From: Amaurobius ferox
Taxonomy: Eukaryota > Arthropoda > Arachnida > Araneae > Amaurobiidae
Reading direction: 5' to 3'
NCBI GenBank assembly: GCA_951213105.1
Contig: OX578136.1
Location: forward strand, 157,619,178 to 157,683,177
DNA: 64,000 nt
How positions within the stretch are numbered: position 1 is the stretch's first letter; every line of letters starts with the position of its first letter. A program made the position numbers and the translations under genes. The notes beneath the pieces are model-generated. The model had not been told where the DNA came from. It ran no database searches and worked only from the letters and a program-made list of their open reading frames with translations. Below, piece after piece: positions 10,860 to 21,690 of the stretch.

Positions 10860-11310
10860 GTCTTGGCTCTTTCGTGTTAAGCAAGGCTCCTAAATATACA
10901 GGCTGAAGTAACCGCCATTTTTACTACAACCGGTCAAGTCAGTTATCGTCTGTCTGTGTTATTTCAATGTCGCGTGCATGTTACACGGCTGATATTTGCT
11001 GCTCAACTTAGCTGTAAAATAAGTGCTTCTGCTTTTTAAAAATTGGACTAATCGTTCCAGAAAATAGTTTAGAATATTTGTATTTTCTCTAGATCTAGAG
11101 TAAAGGACGAGAAAGTAATCTTCTTTTTTCTATGTACAGTCATCGCTCAAATTGGAAGCCAGGATGGTTGCTGTTGTGCCAGCCTGTTTATTTAGGATCC
11201 TTGGTGTTAAGGCTCTTAAATAGGAGCCTTGCTGATGCAACAGCCAATTTTATTTTAACTGGTTCAGCAAGTTGTCTGCCTGTGCTATTTCAATGAAAAA
11301 AATGAAGAAA
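10860..11310 (+). repeat. Diverged local duplication
   Basis: The phrases GGCTCCTAAATA / GGCTCTTAAATA, the CGCCATTTTTACTACAAC-like block, GTCTGTCTGTGTTATTTCAATG and GTCTGCCTGTGCTATTTCAATG recur at about 10870-10970 and 11200-11300. The surrounding 10500-11780 sequence is otherwise AT-rich with no gene. Confidence 0.5.
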
Positions 11311-11779
11311 GGGGTGATTAAAATGAAAATGATGACGAAATTGAAGACGAATTCGAAACGGGGACGACTAGATACTTAAAATATTTTACGACTCGCTTAA
11401 GGCAAACTCAACTCTACAGAGATATTTTGCAAGCAACATTGTCGCACATTCCCCGCCATGCCTAATTTTTTCATTTACTTTTTAGACATATGTAACACAT
11501 ATTTGTATAAAGGAAAAATATGTGACATGATTGAAAAGGAAGAAATGCGTCCTCGAGGAATTTAAAAATTTGAACACCAAATATTTTAAATACAGCATTT
11601 TTTCTTTATCATCAGCAAGAATACGAAATCTAAAAAAAAGAATGGAGTAAATGAAATTTTTTAATAAGAGGCTGCAGAAGCGTCATTCAATTTTAAGGAG
11701 ATTAAACCATAGGAAAGGATCCACATTATTAATTAAAAGAAAAGGAAGTCTCATAAAAAAGTATTTTTGAAGGAGCCTC

Positions 11780-12085
11780 CATAGGGTGGTAAGTGGTATG
11801 TATAGGTCATTTTCGATATAATTTTAATGTTTTGCTCACTTACTTCAATTATGCGGTTTTTTGGATGTACCGGAAGTGACATCTTCAGAACCGGAAGAGG
11901 AAATCCGTATTAAACTCTCAACCCCTTACAAAATTCGATGTTGAATCCATATGTGTCATCATCTAATCTCTCTTAATAGCCAATCCTGAGAAATAGATGT
12001 TTCCAGGGAAATTTTTGAACCGAAAGTGGAAAAACAGAAGTGAAAATCCTGAATGAACTCCTTTACTCCGAGACAACGTAAAGAT
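11780..12085 (+). repeat. Repeat family G, copy 1
   Basis: It repeats the theme 'CCGGAAGTG...CATCTTCAGAACCGGAA...AATAGATGTTT...GAACCGAAAGTG' shared with 18640-19900 and, inverted, with 47720-48240. The units inside the family recur about every 170-190 bp. Confidence 0.6.
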
Positions 12086-12114
12086 CCATCCATTATACAA
12101 CAGAACAAGATGGA

Positions 12115-12290
12115 TGCCATAAATCATTTTGAAGTGGGTCACGTGATCGTTTCATATCATGGTCACGTGATCGTTTCATATAAGATGTGTAATTATTATT
12201 TTAATTTTTATTTAAAAAACTACTGAATATATTTCGCTGAATTTTTTTTTATATATTTTATGGAACAATTTGACTAATAGTCTATTGTTT
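12115..12290 (-). repeat. Repeat family A, fragment (copy 3, inverted)
   Basis: It is the reverse complement of about 5590-5750, including the paired GGTCACGTGATC/TCACGTGATCG block and TGTAATTATTATTTTAATTT. Only this inner part of the family is present. Confidence 0.8.
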
Positions 12291-13330
12291 GCACTTCTTG
12301 TTTAGAATTTCTTTTGAGTTTCTCTATCGTTCATTCAAGTAATTTAATCGTCTGAGACGCAATCAATACGCATTTTAAATTCTGTCTGAAGTTCATCGAA
12401 TTTCGAGGAATAATGAGGCAGTGGTGTAAAAGACAACAACAAAAAAAATGTAATAAAAACCCCTTATTTTTTCTGTGTGTCTGAGAACTAACTCATTTAA
12501 ATTTTTTTCTCTCCTCACGCTTCACTGCAATTTAATACAATTTGAGACTATGGAGTAAAAAAATTATATTTCCTTGTTTTTTTCCTATTAAAAGTCCAGT
12601 ATTAGTCGTTGATTGCTGAATGGAAGTATAAAACTGCTACGTTCTTTAGAATTCTATAAAATTTTTCTTAGAATATCTCAGTGCTATGTACTTTAAAACA
12701 TAAACTACAAATAATGGTTTATTTCACTTTTTATGCCAGTATAAAACGGGTCATGGTTTTAAATATTGCTTTAAAGTGTAAAATTCTTAAAGAGAAGAAA
12801 GCGACTTGAATTTCCAAATAAAACGGAAAATTTGAATTTTTTTAAAGCAATCCATCATGCAAGTTATTCATAAATGAAAATTTCTGAAAGTTGTTCTTAT
12901 TTAACTTTCATAAAATATGAAGAATGTGCAGGGAAATTTTATAGCGGCGGCATAAATTCAATTCATTTCATTCGCAAGATGAAAGGTTTCAATTTTAGAT
13001 TCGGATTTACTAGTCGTTATGTACTAGAACATTAATAAGCATCTAACTAAAACATATACAATTAAATCATACTTTTTTTTCTCCTTAAAATCATAAAAAA
13101 TGCCCGATATCTTAAAAGAAATAACAGTTTTTACGTACTTTACATAGATAGTATAATGTACAGTAAATTGCAATGATGGGATCAAAGATTTGAATTCTAG
13201 TTTTAGAGAGATTCACACGTTTTGGGCATCCTTGAATTCAAATCAACGCTTCTGAGGTGATGACTTTATACACATGTGTCCGTATGTTTGTGTGTGTATG
13301 TATGTCAGTATATATATGTGTGTACCTGTG
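12290..13330 (+). repeat. Repeat family C copy 3 plus downstream segment (segmental duplicate of 17030-18250)
   Basis: The match with 17030-18250 runs through the C core and then about 650 bp more, including AATGGTTTAT, GAGAAGAAAGCG and AAAACGGAAAATTTGAA. It continues into a decayed inverted family B end (about 13130-13330, with ATTTGAATTCTAG and GCATCCTTGAATTCAAAT). Because the C core and the B end are both shared, this is better explained by duplication of a ~1.1-kb block than by two insertions. Confidence 0.75.
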
Positions 13331-13790
13331 CAGACGGATCGATCAGTGAATCTTCCAACTGACCAGCCGATGCTCTAACTATTATCCTACTGGGATAAGT
13401 TTCAAACTTTTCGCCGAGGAGTACTCTATATAATCTCTCTCCTCTGAAGTCAAATCGGCGTGCAACTGCCGATTTGAAGAACCACTTTTGCACTCTGTGT
13501 ATTTTTTTAATCCAGGTTGACATCTTGTATGGGCGTGGTGTTGAAACTGACACAATAATTTTAGGGTTCATTGAATATAGAATGTAACTGACTCTTTTTC
13601 CATCCTCATTGTATCTAACCTGCTGGGTTAATTCGTTCGGGCGCCATTGTAAAAGTCTAACTACCTTAATCGGGCGATACATCCACGGATTTCCGAACTG
13701 GACAGCCGATTTTCTAATCACTGAGTTACTAGGATAAGGTATAAAGTTCTTTTCATCGAAGGTGCTTCTATATATTAAATATGTCAAGCG
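13305..13790 (-). repeat. Pair of tRNA-like SINE heads
   Basis: On the minus strand two segments about 340 bp apart read TATCC(T/C)AGTA...TTAGA..ATCGGCTG, then (G/T)GTCAGTTGGAA-like. This is the box A to anticodon-arm part of a tRNA-related sequence. The box B parts are degenerate (GATCGATCC at 13335). A 160-codon open frame covers the pair, but its protein shows the same internal repetition and no domain, so I read it as an accident. Likely decayed SINEs related to those at 20480 and 21060. Confidence 0.45.
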
Positions 13791-13860
13791 TAGTTAACCA
13801 AGTTAGTGTTAACCAAGCGTAGTTAACCATGTTAGTTAACCAAGTTAGTTAACCAAGTAA
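13790..13860. repeat. Short TTAACCAAG minisatellite
   Basis: GTTAACCAAG with small variants recurs about five times. Confidence 0.8.
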
Positions 13861-15159
13861 TGATCTTTGTAAAAAAAATTATGTGGGCAGCACATGATTT
13901 TTCTTATATAATGCAATGAATTTACTTCTTTAACGGTGAAAAAGTGAGGAAAATATCCACGGCACAGTGTTTGTAACGTTAAATTGTACATTTGGCGCGA
14001 TAAATTGCACATCCGGATGACAGCATCTAAAACTATTTCGTACCCAATAAACATATATTTTACGTAACTCTGAATTAACAATTATGAATATTGATAGCAT
14101 CCTCAATAAGCAATATAGTCCATATATTTAAATATTTTAATAATAAATTCATCAATTAGGCGTCATTTTAATTAACGTGGCGTTATTTTTGCAATTTTAA
14201 CGATATTTTAGTCAATGTGGGACTAAATATTGCCAAGTTGGTAATATTTAGAAGAGCATTTCTTATATAATAAAAGGTATGCCTATCATATGACGGAATT
14301 AAAAATTTGCAAAATATTGCATCCTATTTGGCGTCATTTTTATGAAGTTGATGATATGCCGCCAAAATTCGTCGATAAAAATTTGCCAAGCGTTACAGAC
14401 GGAGTCTTAGAGTCTTATAATCTTTCCAAAATATTGAATTTATAATGGTCGGAGAAATAGGTTATTCTTATAGCAGATAATAGACTAATGGCATCCAAAT
14501 ACAAAACTATTACCCAAAGTATCTTCTCTTATAGTAGATTCTTATTCTTTACAAAGATATTGCATTTTCATCTATTAGTCTTCATTTTCTTGATTTTGGC
14601 ATCTTTATCAATTTGGCGATATCTTTGTCAATTTGGCAATAATAAAAACTCGCCAAGTTGGCGATATTCCGCTAAATTCGCAGCCAAAATTTCGCAAAGC
14701 ATTATTTATTGAGAAATAGATTAGTCTTATGGTAGATAAACGATTAATGGAGTCAAATTACAAATCTATTACCCAAAGTGCCTTCTCTCGTGAATAGAAC
14801 GAGCTAGATCTACTAGAATGATGATAATAATAAGTTTTTCATAAATTTAGTTAAAAAACGTGCAATATCTCGAGAACGATTCATGATAGCGTTCTAAATT
14901 TTGTCATTATTTTTCTAATGAAAAATTACATAAGAAATGATTATTTAAGTAACTTTATTGAATATTTTAATTTTTGCTGATTTTTTAAAAATTTCATTTC
15001 AAAATTTCGGAGGGTTCTGAACATTCGATTGCGTATAAAAACAACAGGCTTCTAGTATTCGCTAATTGTGATTTTTGTACCAAATTTTGTCTGGATCGCT
15101 TCATTCATTTGTGAGATATTGCCTCCACAGACTCACTGACACACATACATACGCACACA

Positions 15160-16784
15160 CAGGGGCGGCAAATAGGGGGCGCGGTCGCGCCCCCAAAATT
15201 TTCCTCGTCGTCTATAGTCTTTTTCCTTTTTTTATCGACTGCCCACTGGTCAGTTTTCTCACGCTATGGAGCTTCAAAAGCACCAACTTTCACAGTGAAG
15301 TTCCCACTTCCGGCTGGAATGAATCCTTTTCAACTTGAAAAGATTAGTGTGATGTTATCCTTTTCACTTGAAAATTTCAAGTGTCCGATTAAATTTATGT
15401 GTAGTTAGCGCATACTCATCCATTCCTTCCGCTAGAAATGCATTTCAGCAGCTCAATGCATTATATTCTTTCATAGAAACAGCATATAAAAGACATGCTA
15501 TTTTCGAAAAGATTCACTCATCAACAAATACTTTTTCTGGGGGCTCTTCAACTCTACAATCACTAAGTGATACGATGTGGTCTTCCAAGCCATAAAATCA
15601 CTACTTGATAATTTTGAAGCGGTGATTTTAACATTGGAAGAATTATCTGAAAACGATTCGCTCAATGGTGGAAGAGCCGAAGCCCTTTTAGCATGCATGG
15701 CATCGTTCGAATTTGTGTTCACTTTGTTTGTATTGCCCAGTCTTTTGATCAATGTAATACTCTCTCAAAGCATCTTCAGTCATCTGATCTTAATTTTCAG
15801 GCTGTTCAAGCTTTGGCTAAATCTACTATTGAAACTGTTAGTTCTTTTCGTACTGATGCATATTTCAATCAAATGTGGAGTTTTGTGACAGGACTTTGCG
15901 AAAAAAACTCTTATTCTGGACCAAAATTGAAAAGGCGTAAAAAAATTCCAAGCGAATTCGGAAGCGGTGAAAAAAATCCTCATGATGATGTTAAATCATA
16001 TCACAGAATCAATATTCAATATGAAATTATAGATTTAGTATCTAATGAAATTGAGGCAAGATTTAATGAGAACGATATATTTGTTTTGTTTGCCCTTAGT
16101 TCAGTATTATCCGGATCAGATGTCGAAAAAGAAAAAGAAAATGTTTCAACCATATGCAAAGTAGTGTATGACTTCCAGAAAGAGGAATTGCTGTGTGAAT
16201 TGCGACTGTTTTATTCAATGGTGAAAAGTGAAAACATAGACCATCCCAATTTTAGAAAGTCGCCTGAATTATTTTAAAGACCGGAATTAAAAAAAAATGT
16301 TTTTCCTGTCATAAAATTATTAGTTAAATTGCTTTTGACTGTGCCAGTCAGCTCAGCCAGTTGTGAAAAGTCTTTTTAGTGTCTTAGAAGGCTGAAAAAT
16401 TATTTTCGCAGTACAATGGGACAAGAACGACTTTTCTCTTTAGCTGTTTTAGCTATAGAACAATATATAACACTGGATTATGATGATATTGTAACAAAAT
16501 TTTCTCTTCATCTAGACTCTAAGAACCGGCGTTTAAAACTTCAATAAACGGTAAATAAATATAGATATTTGTATTTAGAAAAATTATATTAACAATTATG
16601 TTAACACAATTATGTACAAAAATTATGTTAACAACAATTATTTTTCTCAACATCAATTCAATTTTGTGATCCCCCCCCCACACACACACTCCCCTGTTAA
16701 CAAACATTTTATTTATTCCATATTGTGGATTTTCATATATACAAATCTCGCACCCCCAAATGGAATGCTGAAATGCCGCCCCTG
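15160..16784 (+). mobile_element. hAT DNA transposon, 1625 bp, nested in family B
   Basis: The ends are perfect 11-bp inverted repeats, CAGGGGCGGCA and TGCCGCCCCTG. The flanks are an identical 8-bp direct repeat CGCACACA (15152-15159 and 16785-16792), the TSD length expected of hAT transposons. Inside is a decayed transposase on the plus strand. The element is shorter than full hAT elements of the ZMYM1-like type because only the C-terminal part of the transposase remains, so it is probably an internally deleted copy. It now depends on transposase supplied elsewhere, if it moves at all. Confidence 0.95.
15368..16547 (+). pseudogene. hAT transposase C-terminal half (ZMYM1-like), decayed
   Basis: The enzyme would cut and rejoin hAT ends. 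Piece 1 (15368-15595) includes ALYSFIETAYKRHAIFEKI and LQSLSDTMWSS, the conserved LSDTRW region with R changed to M. A short deletion near 15590 shifts the frame to piece 2 (AIKSLLDNFEAVILTLEEL). A second shift near 15715 leads to piece 3 (15693 frame), with KSTIETVSSFRTDAYFNQMW. Two in-frame stops (TAA at 16275, TAG at 16377) break the C-terminal hAT dimerisation region, which still reads VPVSSASCEKSF and LRRLKNYFRSTMGQERL. The N-terminal zinc finger and first catalytic region are absent. Clearly dead. Confidence 0.85.
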
Positions 16785-17029
16785 CGCACACACATAGACA
16801 TCACCTCAAAAATGTCTGATTCGTGTTCAGGGATGCTTGAAACGTGCTCTCCCGTCCAAAACTCGAATTCGAATCTTCGACCCTGTTGCAATACTGTCCT
16901 TGTACATTATACTATAAATATAAGGAAAGTTAAAAGAATGAACTTAATTTATCATTCACCGTTGTCAATTTTATTCCGTTGACAGACATATTTTTTTTCA
17001 GCCAGTAACCTAAGAATGGCCAAATTAAG

Positions 17030-18250
17030 ACATAATAGGCTATTGTTTGATCTTCTTGTTTAGAATTTCTTTTGAGTTTTTCTATCGTTCACTCATTTAA
17101 TCGTTTGAGACGCAATCCATACGCATTTTAAATTCCGTCTGAAGTTCATCGAATTTCGAGGAATAATGAGGCAGCGGTGTAAAAGACAGCTATAAAAAAT
17201 AAAAAAAATAATCGTATTTTTTTTTTTGTGTGTGTGAGAGCGCATTTAGATTTTTTCTCTCCTCACGCTTCACTGCAATTCAATACATTTTGAGACTACG
17301 GAGCAAAAATTTATATTTTGCTGTTTTTTCTCCCTTAAAACTCCAGTATTAATTGTTGATAGCAGAATAGGAGTGTAAAAATGCTTCGATTTTTTTTAAT
17401 AACGTAGTTTTGCGTATTTTAAAACTGCAAATAATGGTTTATATTACTTTTTATGTCAGTATAAAATGGAAAAAATTTATGGTTTTAAATGTTGATTTGA
17501 AGTGTAAATTGCTCAGAAAAAGAGAAGAAAGCGGCTTAAATTTGCAATTAAAACGGAAAATTTGAAAGCAATCCATCATACAAATTATTCATACATGAAA
17601 ATTTCTGAAAGTTTTTCTTTTTTAACTTTCCTGAAATTTGTAAAATATATACAGTGAAAGTTAATAACCGAGTATAAATTCTAATCATTGCATTCGCAAG
17701 TTGAAAATTTCCAATTTTAGATGCGGACTTAGTCTTTATAAGAACAGTGCTTTGAAAACTTTTTGGGTCACAGAAGCCTTTTGCAATTTAATTTGATGAA
17801 AAAACCCCCAAATGAAGAAAAGTCCATCGTACTCAAAATTTTGCATTCAAAATTTTATTATTTGCTTTATTTTTAAGAAAATTTACACGAAACTATCACC
17901 TTATCTATTTTGCAATACCTGGAATACTGTCACGAAACTTTGGAATTACTTGGAACATACGTTGAAAAACACTGTACTAGAAAGTTACTAATCATCTATC
18001 GGACACATGCACAATTAAATCGTACTTTTTCTCTTCATACTTTTAAATAGATAACATCAAAAATCAGATAACATTTTGAAGTGCATCGAAAATTTGAATT
18101 CTAGTCTTGGACGGATATACTTGTTTTGAGCATCCTTGAATTCAAATTTACGTTTTTGAAGTGATGCGTTTACGCATATATGTAAGTATATTTCTGCGTG
18201 CATGTGTGTCAGTATATGTGTGCGTATACCTGTTAATACGATATATCAAG
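17030..18250 (+). repeat. Repeat family C copy 4 plus downstream segment (duplicate of 12290-13330)
   Basis: It aligns colinearly with 12290-13330, including the inverted family B end at about 18060-18240 (ATTTGAATTCTAGTCTTGG, GAGCATCCTTGAATTCAAAT). It has an extra AT-rich block at about 17740-17980. Divergence is substantial, so the duplication is old. Confidence 0.75.
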
Positions 18251-18640
18251 AACTAAGATAGGTTTTAGATAAACCGTAAGCAAGTAGCCGATTATTCATT
18301 TTTTACGACTTATCAAGGCCTGCCAAGAACCAAATCTAGGTATTGAAAAACCTTGAAAATTTTATATAATTATAAAATTATGGACAACGTAGCAAATAAA
18401 GGCAATGTACGTATGCAGGAAAAGGAACGTATGCAAACAATACAGCTGTATATGTGAGGAATAAAATAATAACAAAATGAATAGAATAAGTTGTGAACTA
18501 TAACATCAAAATATAGTAATAACAAACGAGAAATTTATAAAATGGTCTTTGTATGGTAGCAAATGGTGTCTACACTTCACTTTCGACGGAATTCTTGAGC
18601 AATTTTGTGGTCTTTTGTACACTAATTTCGAACATAAAAA
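18250..18640. other. AT-rich, nothing recognised
   Basis: No repeat partner or coding frame was seen. Confidence 0.4.
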
Positions 18641-18767
18641 TTTTCAGATAGACTGAAAGTGGAATCTTCAGAACCTGAAATGGAAATCGATAGTGAATCT
18701 CCCACCCCCTCTGAAATGTAATGCTAAATCCACGCAGCATCTGAGATCTGCCTGTAGTCAATGAGAA

Positions 18768-19177
18768 TTTGTTTTTTTTTCCAATGGCTGGGGCACATGA
18801 ACAAAATACGAAATTACAAAGAACAAGAACAAAAGTAAGCAAAAGAACAAACAATGCGAAAAACGACAAGACTTCAAAAGACAACCGAAGCCCTAATAGT
18901 TCTTTCGCCTCCCAATACCTATAAGCATTGGAGAACGGTATATCGTCACAGGTAGCATTTGTCCATATGTTCATTAGCATCACACAGCGGACAGGCAGCC
19001 CCAGTAAAATTGTCAATACTGTACAAATGTACAGCAATGCAGTTATGCACAGTTAGCAGGCGAAAAACAGTCACCGCCTCCCGTCTTGCTTTATCAGGTA
19101 CATCCTGGGGGACATCCTCTTCCATACTTGTTATCTATTTTGCTTTTCAATTCATGCTGGTGCGCCGAATTCATAAA
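18768..19177 (-). pseudogene. Non-LTR retrotransposon 3' fragment (end of ORF2), nested in family G
   Basis: On the minus strand 19125-18946 reads a 59-codon piece with KARREAVTVFRLLTVHNC, then AVHLYSIDNF and CPLCDANEHMDKC. This matches the extreme C-terminus of Jockey-type ORF2, where a CPLC...H...C zinc knuckle follows the RNase H. A frameshift then leads to YRYWEAKELLGL, the usual family ending. A ten-base A run (plus-strand T at 18774) may be its tail. The flanking family G phrase (GTCAAT / GTCCAAT then GAGAAAT) is interrupted exactly here. It is a different lineage from the LINE at 22.7 kb. Confidence 0.7.
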
Positions 19178-19211
19178 TTGTCCAATTAAGAGAAATAGAT
19201 TTAAAAAAAAA

Positions 19212-19450
19212 ATGTGAACCGAAAGTGAAAAATATTCAGAAGTTGAAAAGTAACCAGAAGTGAAAAATAATCAGAAGTGAAAAGTTACCAGAAATGAAAA
19301 ATAAGCCGAAGTGAAAAATAAGCAAAAGTGAAAAATAATCAGAAGTGAAAATTAACCAAAAATGAAAAATAACCAGAAGTGAAAAATAAGCAAAAGTGAA
19401 AAATAACCAGAAGTGAAAAGTAACCAGAAATGAAAAATAACCAGAAGTTG
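19212..19450. repeat. 17-bp minisatellite, about 14 copies
   Basis: The unit is GAAGTGAAAAATAACCA with variants AATCA, AAGCA and GTTACCA. The unit matches a phrase of the host repeat (CCGAAAGTGAAAAA, 19218), so it probably expanded from family G sequence. Confidence 0.9.
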
Positions 19451-19899
19451 ATATCCTTAGAGAATCATCTTACTTAAGGAACTTGGTGCTGAAACCAAAT
19501 CGTTCATAATTAAAACTCTTTCCATAATTTATTCTGATAAATATATGTTTCAAGGAAATTGAAAATTTTTTTAACCAGAAATTGAAATCTTTAGTAACCC
19601 TCCTAGATTCTCTCAAATTTTATCATGTATTCACACCAGTAATCATATGTAAACTCTATTTATAGTCCATCCTGAGAAATTGATGTATCGAGGAAAATTC
19701 TTGAGCCCAGAGAGGAAAAAACTGTAAGTAGAAATTTCTAGTGAACGTCTCCACCCCTCCTGAATCGAGACCTCTCTATGCTTTCGGGTTAATCGGGCGG
19801 TCTGGGTTTTCCGCCCCTCCTGAATTATTCGATGGTGCATCCATATGAGTCGTTATCGAAGTTCTATTTAAAGTCAATTTTGAAAAACAATGCTAGCTA

Positions 19900-20450
19900 T
19901 AAACTACAAAATAAAATTTGTTGCTTCCTCTTAAAAATCCTTGCAAGAACAAATAATTTGATCTTGGATCGAGTTCATAACTTTTCAACAATAGTGGTTA
20001 TAACTTTGATATTTTAAAATGTTAGCCTGTTAAAGTTTTCCAACGAGAAGGAAGTTATAACGAGCACGAAATATTTTATTTTGTTTTAAAGAAATTAGGA
20101 AGAAAAGTGAACTTGAAAATTCTAAATATATTTTATGCTTTGAGTTTGGGATGTTCATGTCCCAAAATTTAAATGTGCTTATTATGAATATAATTGGATA
20201 CTTTAGTGTGTTTTAATTTTGGAAATATAGTGGTTATGATTTCGACATTTTATTATTTTGAACTATTTTGAAAAGGCGGTTCTAATTTTGATATTTTAAT
20301 ACTTTGAAATATTTTGAAAAGGTGGTTCTAATTTCGATATTTTATTATTTCGAACTGTTTTAAAAATGTCTAAAGAAGACAAACCACCTAAAAAGTAAGA
20401 TGTTAATCACGTAAAACCATTTTGGCTCCAACGAACTAAAACTACTGCAG
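19900..20450. other. AT-rich; short echo repeats only
   Basis: The phrase TTTGATATTTTA(T/A)TA..TTTGAA recurs three times at about 20000 and 20250-20350. No gene recognised. Confidence 0.4.
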
Positions 20451-20850
20451 GGTCCACTTCGACAGTAAGAGCTCGAAATTCTGTCTCAGTAGCTAGAAAG
20501 GTAGAACGTCAGCTGGTTAGTTCGAAGATCCAGGGTTCGATTCCTGGTTGGGGCAGCAAGATTCTTTACAATGGTGCTCGAACTTAATGCAAAGATGTCC
20601 GAGGTCTGAAGACCCCAAACCGTGCGACTCCACATAGTGGGTTTAGAATAGCTAGCTGCATGGCCAGGAAAGGATACCTCCTGCACTCAGGAGGCACCCA
20701 AGGTCTACCATCCCGCCAAACGAATATTTATTTAGGTTTAAAAAGATAACAATTGATGAAAAATATTGAGGTTTTACATTATATTTGAGCTTGACGTGAT
20801 GTCCGAGATCTGAAAGTGATCCTAGTACGACTAGCAAGGATTAAGTGGAA
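20450..20850 (+). mobile_element. tRNA-derived SINE-like element, copy 1
   Basis: A tRNA-like head lies at about 20482-20556: GTCTCAGTAGCTAGAAAGG (acceptor and box A), then TCGAAGATCCAGGGTTCGAT (box B), then TGGTTGGGGCA, which pairs with the 5' TGTCTCA through G-U pairs. The anticodon arm does not fold properly and lacks U33, so it is not a functional tRNA. A body with TGTCCGAGGTCTGAAGACC and ATGTCCGAGATCTGAAAG phrases follows. Confidence 0.55.
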
Positions 20851-21019
20851 TCTGATATTTGGAGCGCCGATTTCATATCGACATGATAATGACCACGCAG
20901 GAAGCTTACCTAGAGGATAAAAATAGCATCCGGAGGTTAACCTGAGGTAAAAAGTAGCAGGAGGTAGTCAGTCAGAATGTCAGTTTCACGCAAATCTGAT
21001 ATCAGAGGGTAGATAATGC

Positions 21020-21150
21020 AAAGTCCACTTAGACAATAAGATCTTGAAATTTCGTCTCAGTAACTTAACAGTAGAGCATCGACTGGACAGCTCGAAGATC
21101 CAGGGCTTGATTTTCGGTTGGGGCACCAAGATTCTTTACACTACATCTGA
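21020..21150 (+). mobile_element. tRNA-derived SINE-like element, copy 2 (head only)
   Basis: It matches 20452-20590 from GTCCACTT to CAAGATTCTTTACA, with a mutated box B (GGGCTTGATTTTCGG). The two copies lie about 570 bp apart in the same orientation. Confidence 0.6.
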
Positions 21151-21269
21151 TTAATTCTAATAATTCTCAGAATACCTCAAGTCGGTATATTGAAAATCAA
21201 TAGTCATTCTTTCAGCAGGCGTACTTTTTTTTTTTACCGTAACGAGAAACACGTGTGAAGTAATTGTTA

Positions 21270-21690
21270 AACATAAATTAGTTTTGATACGACTTTGTGG
21301 CAAATATTTGGAAAATGTTCTTTTTGTTATACAACATCACCTAATTAGAACGAACAGGTTTATTTAGAAAATTGCTCCTCCTATTCCCTCCAGGGAATCA
21401 GTGGTGGAGTTGAAACGGGAGGGTGAGGTTGGACGGCAAGAGGGAATGTTATCGACTGAGAGCAGAAATGGAGACAGGAAATAACTTCATTTCCATTCCA
21501 AGTTGATTTAAACGAGTCGAAATTAAAAGCGCCTCTTCTCCGTTTTCCCAACGCATTTTGCTGCTCTTTAAATATTTAACACTTTCTTTTTCTTAATTAA
21601 TTCCGGTAATACTTTGTCAGCAAGGGATGTTTGAATTGCTCAACCGGAAACATTTAAATTTTAGTAATTTGGAATGGGAGACAACGCTTG
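21270..21690 (+). repeat. Repeat family D, copy 1
   Basis: It aligns with 53590-54050: shared phrases ACATAAATTAGTTTT, ACAGGTTTATTTAG, GTTATCGACT, AACGCATTTTG and AAATATTTAACACTTTCTTT. A shortened third copy lies at 27095-27600. Old, non-coding. Confidence 0.75.

Larger units (their letters stand above)
13862..16935 (+). mobile_element. Repeat family B, copy 1, carrying a nested hAT element
   Basis: The left end has GTGGGCAGCACATGA followed by TTTCTTATATAATGCAATGA; the right end has CTTGAAACGTGCTCTCCCGT and then a decayed TGTCCTTGTACATTATACTA...TAAGGAAAGTT hairpin. The interior holds many degenerate phrases such as TCAATTTGGCGA and the palindrome TCGCCAAGTTGGCGA, and a CA-repeat. The hAT element entered the CA-repeat. 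Without it the copy is about 1.44 kb. No coding frame was found in family B itself. Confidence 0.85.
18640..19900 (+). repeat. Repeat family G, copy 2 (multi-unit)
   Basis: Units of about 170-190 bp share GAACC(G/T)GAA, a C-rich patch (CCACCCC), CATATG(A/T)GTC-like and GTCCATCCTGAGAAAT. A LINE fragment (about 18768-19177) and a 17-bp minisatellite (19212-19450) lie within. The small frames here follow the repeat units and look non-coding. Confidence 0.65.

Noticed and set aside
13305..13787. 160-codon open frame (minus) as a gene
   Set aside because: Its protein repeats itself in parallel with the two tRNA-like heads and shows no domain; the frame is a by-product.
18570..19037. 155-codon frame (minus) as a membrane protein
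   Set aside because: The hydrophobic run comes from an out-of-frame reading of the LINE fragment and adjoining repeat; only RYWEAKELLG belongs to the LINE.
20482..20556. Functional tRNA gene
   Set aside because: Acceptor and T arms can pair, but the anticodon arm does not fold and lacks U33; a related degraded copy lies 570 bp away.
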